DNA of 64,000 bases from Scortum barcoo (Eukaryota > Chordata > Actinopteri > Centrarchiformes > Terapontidae): the NCBI GenBank assembly GCA_023238725.1, contig CM041546.1, positions 10,292,028-10,356,027 on the forward strand. Reading direction: 5' to 3'. The notes beneath the pieces are model-generated. The model was not told the origin of the DNA and searched no databases. It saw nothing but the letters and a program-made list of their open reading frames with translations. Both the position numbers and the translations under genes were made by a program. Positions 62,601 through 64,000 of the stretch are shown here, piece by piece; position 1 is the stretch's first letter, and every line of letters starts with the position of its first letter.

Positions 62601-63725
62601 AGAGCCTACAGAGGTAGTCCAGGCAGGGGTCATGTTCATGTTTATAACTTGCCTGGGGGGGGGGCAAAATCAGTACTTTGTCACAGGCTTCCACCCTTTG
62701 GTCTTTGATTTTTTGTTTTTTTCAATAACATAAAAGGTCAACAATGAGTTGGTTTGGAAAATTAGAGAGCACACATTTTGGAACACGTAGCATTTAACTG
62801 AATAAACATGAGGGGGGTTAACATCTGATCGAAATCTGCACGCAGATTATGGGGGTCAAGTCCACAGTGACTCTCTTTAGCGAGGCTTAATGGAGAGATA
62901 ACAAAAAAAAGGTGTCTGGACTATGCAAGTGTGGTCTTAAATTAAACTTTTTGCCGTTGCGTCCACGCTCATGGGTCCGGGTTTACATGTATATTATGTG
63001 CTGTGCATTAACCCCGTCATACTGGCGAGGGTTAATGCAGCACATTTCTATGAAGAGATGAGGGAACATAAGGAAAAATAAAAATGAGAGAAAAAAAAAA
63101 GAAAAGGAGTGGAAATTAGTTTTATGATCTGCAATATCCTGCCAGAACTTTTATTGGCCACTTAAGCATGTGTGACCTGCCCCCTCACAGCAGGCTGTTA
63201 AATGGTAGTGACCTTGCAGTGAGTGCTATGAATCCCTTGGTCCTCTGGTATCCCCAAACACACTGCCCCCTGCCCCTCCCCGACCCCGACGCGTATGATC
63301 TCTCACCTTACTGACACAGGACCGATAAATTAACCAGTTGCTGAACTTCCACATTATCTGTGGCACACATTTGAGTCTGTTTATACGCCTTAAGTGTGTG
63401 AGTGCGAGGAGGTCATCAAGCAGAATCATCAATTTACATGGTGTATGTAAACACATGTGGTTCTGGATAGGTTTATGGAAGGAAAAGTGTTACAGGATTG
63501 ATTAATAACATCCCCGATTAGAATGTGTTTTAAATTGAGGTGTGAGGAAGTGGAGAGAAAGAAAAAATATGTCACGAGTTTACTGGTGAAAGGTTGCTTT
63601 GTTCCTGCAGCTGACGTACCCCTGAGGATGTAATTCTGGTAGTTCTGGTCGGCTTCAGCTCCAACTTTTATCAAACATGTGAGTCCCTCTGCCACCACAA
63701 ACTCGTGCACCAGGTCCTTGTCATC
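32750..63725 (-). CDS. fhod3: FH1/FH2 domain-containing protein 3 (formin), 5' end off the window
   Basis: FHOD3 is a formin that organises actin in sarcomeres. Exons, 5' to 3': 63620-63725, 51645-51739, 50576-50687, 49582-49676, 48791-48934, 48442-48689, 46410-46655, 45368-45430, 44653-44787, 44346-44480, 43846-43896, 42720-42910, 41350-41904, 40349-41262, 39150-39308, 38248-38430, 37130-37249, 36037-36198, 35759-35949, 35393-35585, 34483-34506, 33708-33894, 32942-33103, 32750-32832. All are GT-AG and phases agree. The first five cover the N-terminal armadillo/DID region (DDKDLVHEFVVAEG, GMNGLISHNETVQWLYTL). Then come a basic and coiled-coil linker (ESLAAERERRRLEREERLQR), an acidic stretch, proline-rich FH1, the FH2 domain, and the C-terminal autoregulatory segment ending GLSSGSEMQV. 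It matches FHOD3 better than FHOD1 across the linker and FH2. Which teleost copy is not decided. Confidence 0.93.
32942..33103 (-). CDS. fhod3: fhod3 C-terminal DAD-type exon
   Basis: It contains NCTDDTADEIMERIVRSATQ followed by RERRRSRANRKS. With the last exon (LRRTLKNGLTTEEANALGL) it forms the autoinhibitory C-terminus that binds the N-terminal domain. The Ser/Ser/Thr positions around RSRANRKS and RRTL match the cluster phosphorylated by ROCK in FHOD1 and FHOD3, which relieves autoinhibition. Confidence 0.88.
33240..33540. repeat. fish interspersed repeat, copy 1
   Basis: The segment with TCATTGCAGTCCATCCAAT, GAGATATTTCAGTCTGGATC and AAAGTGGCGGACG resembles, from memory, a very common percomorph repeat. 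It lies in the fhod3 intron between 33708-33894 and 32942-33103. A second copy is at 60688-60816. Confidence 0.7.
34483..34506 (-). CDS. fhod3: fhod3 24-nt acidic micro-exon (CK2-type site)
   Basis: A 24-nt exon between a CTGTAG acceptor and a GTAGGG donor, phase 0 on both sides, encoding SEDDDDSE. It would be inserted between KMITD (35393-35585) and SGKFGG (33708-33894). Mammalian muscle FHOD3 has an eight-residue insert at this position with a T(D/E)5XE site phosphorylated by CK2; here the acceptor is Ser. Confidence 0.8.
34645..34710. repeat. fish interspersed repeat fragment (GAGAAGATTGATAC type)
   Basis: A short stretch with GAGTCAGATGAGAAGATTGA matches the 5' part of the element that is also present at 37829-37926. 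In an fhod3 intron. Confidence 0.5.
37829..38122. repeat. inverted pair of fish repeat fragments in fhod3 intron
   Basis: Left arm 37829-37926 has AAATGAGAAGATTAATACC and TTAGCTTAGCATAAAGACTG. Right arm 38064-38122 has the same two blocks in reverse complement (ATGAGAAGATCAACACC and TAGCTTAGCATAAAGACTG). The arms are about 140 bases apart, so the intron RNA could fold into a long hairpin. Confidence 0.8.
40349..41262 (-). CDS. fhod3: fhod3 exon with FH1 and start of FH2
   Basis: A 914-nt exon. It starts GQWNQCIKDADVNDQCNKIL, runs through a Ser/Glu linker with DHIWDQLMATPRELRIKEMD, then the FH1 profilin-binding tract (PPPPPPPCSIPLPPPPP and PPPPPILGKMMPPPPP). It then enters FH2 with KKKKTIRLFWNEVRP and LFESKSKELPVTK. 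The core proline tract maps to about 40565-40715. Confidence 0.95.
43846..43896 (-). CDS. fhod3: fhod3 51-nt cassette exon
   Basis: Encodes (N)RDYVDKREEARQAREE, highly charged and continuing the helical linker. Its phase (AA before, AG after) lets it be skipped without frame change, because exon 44346-44480 can join directly to 42720-42910. Alternative use is an inference. Confidence 0.78.
45368..45430 (-). CDS. fhod3: fhod3 63-nt in-frame exon
   Basis: Encodes LTDINSSPASYTARKPCWAE between an ATCTTCAG acceptor and a GTAAGG donor. Phase 2 on both sides makes it skippable. Its location in the variable serine-rich linker is consistent with alternative use. Confidence 0.62.
46410..46655 (-). CDS. 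fhod3: fhod3 246-nt in-frame exon
   Basis: An open minus-strand block with acceptor TGTCCTCCTAG and a donor after CATCG. It encodes SVAPAVADTPNMCLNLK through KKRAFSPRCVPPQPPD to SARHR. Its phase matches 48442-48689 before and 45368-45430 after, and its length is a multiple of three, so it may be a cassette. I do not recognise a human counterpart with certainty. The frame stays open past the chosen donor. Confidence 0.55.
46799..46934 (-). CDS. putative fhod3 exon with poly-Glu microsatellite
   Basis: A strong acceptor (CTCTCGCCACAG) and donor (CACAG, GTATTT) flank an open block: KRKRKMRRKRRGK, then 14 Glu codons, then ADDESHPVTESSRQGAHR. The Glu run is the CTC/GAG repeat at 46851-46895. Its end phase fits 46410-46655, but its start phase does not fit 48442-48689 unless an acceptor 7 bases inside is used. 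It may be a decoy or need an unseen exon. Confidence 0.3.
46851..46895. repeat. (CTC)n microsatellite
   Basis: About 15 CTC units on the plus strand, GAG on the minus strand, followed by imperfect CTT/CCT repeats to about 46930. Confidence 0.95.
52985..53042. repeat. (GT)n and adjacent (CAG)n microsatellites
   Basis: A GT run of about 13 units at 52985-53010 and six CAG units at 53025-53042, 14 bases apart, in the large fhod3 intron. Confidence 0.95.
55146..55168. repeat. poly(A) tract
   Basis: An uninterrupted run of about 23 A. No clear retroposon body was identified just upstream. Confidence 0.9.
56576..56825. repeat. fish interspersed repeat (GACGGACAGACGTGCAATAG type)
   Basis: Starts with CAAATTCAAATTCAAATT and contains CCTCTGTCCTTAGACCCTCG, AGAAACCTGAGGAAGAGC and GACGGACAGACGTGCAATAG, a combination I know as a widespread teleost repeat. 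Similar sequence may extend to about 57120. Confidence 0.75.
59660..59687. repeat. (GA)n microsatellite
   Basis: A pure AG run of about 14 units in the large fhod3 intron. Confidence 0.95.
60688..60816. repeat. fish interspersed repeat, copy 2
   Basis: GTTGTTGAGATATTTCAGTC then AAAGTGGTTGGAGACGGACC matches the element at 33240-33540 in the same orientation, about 27 kb away. Confidence 0.65.
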
Positions 63726-64000
63726 CTGGAAAGAGGTCAAGGAGAAATAGGAGAAAATATTCAAGAGCCATCACAGACGGTACCGAACTATTACTATTAT
63801 TTATTTGAAAAAATATATATTAATTTGATGGATTTTGTTTTTCCTTCCACTACATAACTGTCCTCAGAGTTACATAAACACCATCCTAATGATCTGGAAC
63901 CTGTTGTTTTATAGCTCACACAACTCTTTTTTATGTGATCAAGAAACAAACCAACCCTTTAAAAATCTGCAGCAACTGTTGTGATTATTTATGCTGAATG
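63726..64000 (-). other. fhod3: fhod3 intron running off the window
   Basis: Sequence upstream of exon 63620-63725. The acceptor (CTCTTTCCAG) is clear; no further exon is seen before the window ends. Confidence 0.6.

Larger units (their letters stand above)
51740..63619 (-). other. fhod3: large fhod3 intron (about 11.9 kb)
   Basis: No coding exon found. Contents: (GT)n at 52985-53010 and (CAG)n at 53025-53042, an A run at 55146-55168, a fish repeat at 56576-56825, (GA)n at 59660-59687, another repeat at 60688-60816, and CT-rich tracts near 61885-61930. Open frames such as 61170-61439 minus lack splice context or family similarity. Confidence 0.7.

Noticed and set aside
1..64000. CRISPR arrays, bacterial operons, tRNA or rRNA genes
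   Set aside because: Nothing of the kind is visible; the DNA is an intron-rich vertebrate nuclear sequence.

Overview
The window is vertebrate nuclear DNA, almost certainly from a teleost (percomorph-like) fish. Genes are split into many short exons with GT-AG introns, and the interspersed repeats are of kinds I recognise from fish genomes. The proteins are closest to vertebrate complement C4, retinoid X receptor beta and the formin FHOD3. All gene models were built by hand from splice sites, reading phase and remembered family sequences; no search was run.

Layout: (1) 80-13426, minus strand: complement C4 (c4), 40 coding exons from the signal peptide to within the C345C/NTR domain, with the last exon off the left edge. 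(2) 13427-18050: mostly non-coding, with one unassigned open exon-like block (17586-17756, minus) and two minus-strand poly(A) signals near 14.3 and 14.5 kb. (3) 18051-20236, minus: a gene for a protein with three C-type lectin domains, broken by at least three indels and probably a pseudogene. (4) 21.8-30.0 kb, plus: a retinoid X receptor beta gene (rxrb) with a probable non-coding first exon, ten coding exons and a 3'UTR. It carries the extra 14-codon exon known from fish RXR-beta-type receptors. (5) 30.19-64.0 kb, minus: fhod3, with 24 well-supported exons plus one doubtful one. The 5' part lies beyond the right edge and one intron is about 11.9 kb. rxrb and fhod3 converge tail to tail.

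c4 and the lectin are immune genes, rxrb is a nuclear receptor, and fhod3 is a sarcomere/actin formin. They are neighbours, not a pathway. The c4-rxrb pairing recalls the vertebrate MHC, where C4 (class III) and RXRB (class II side) lie on one chromosome segment.

The observations most worth checking are: a GCLEQ thioester motif in c4 instead of GCGEQ; a 10-bp tandem duplication that frameshifts c4 exon 30; two offsetting frameshifts in the first lectin domain, one at a perfect 17-bp inverted repeat; the 42-nt duplicated mini-exon plus a nearby 2-residue deletion in the rxrb ligand-binding domain; and a 24-nt acidic micro-exon in fhod3 matching the muscle-specific CK2-site insert.
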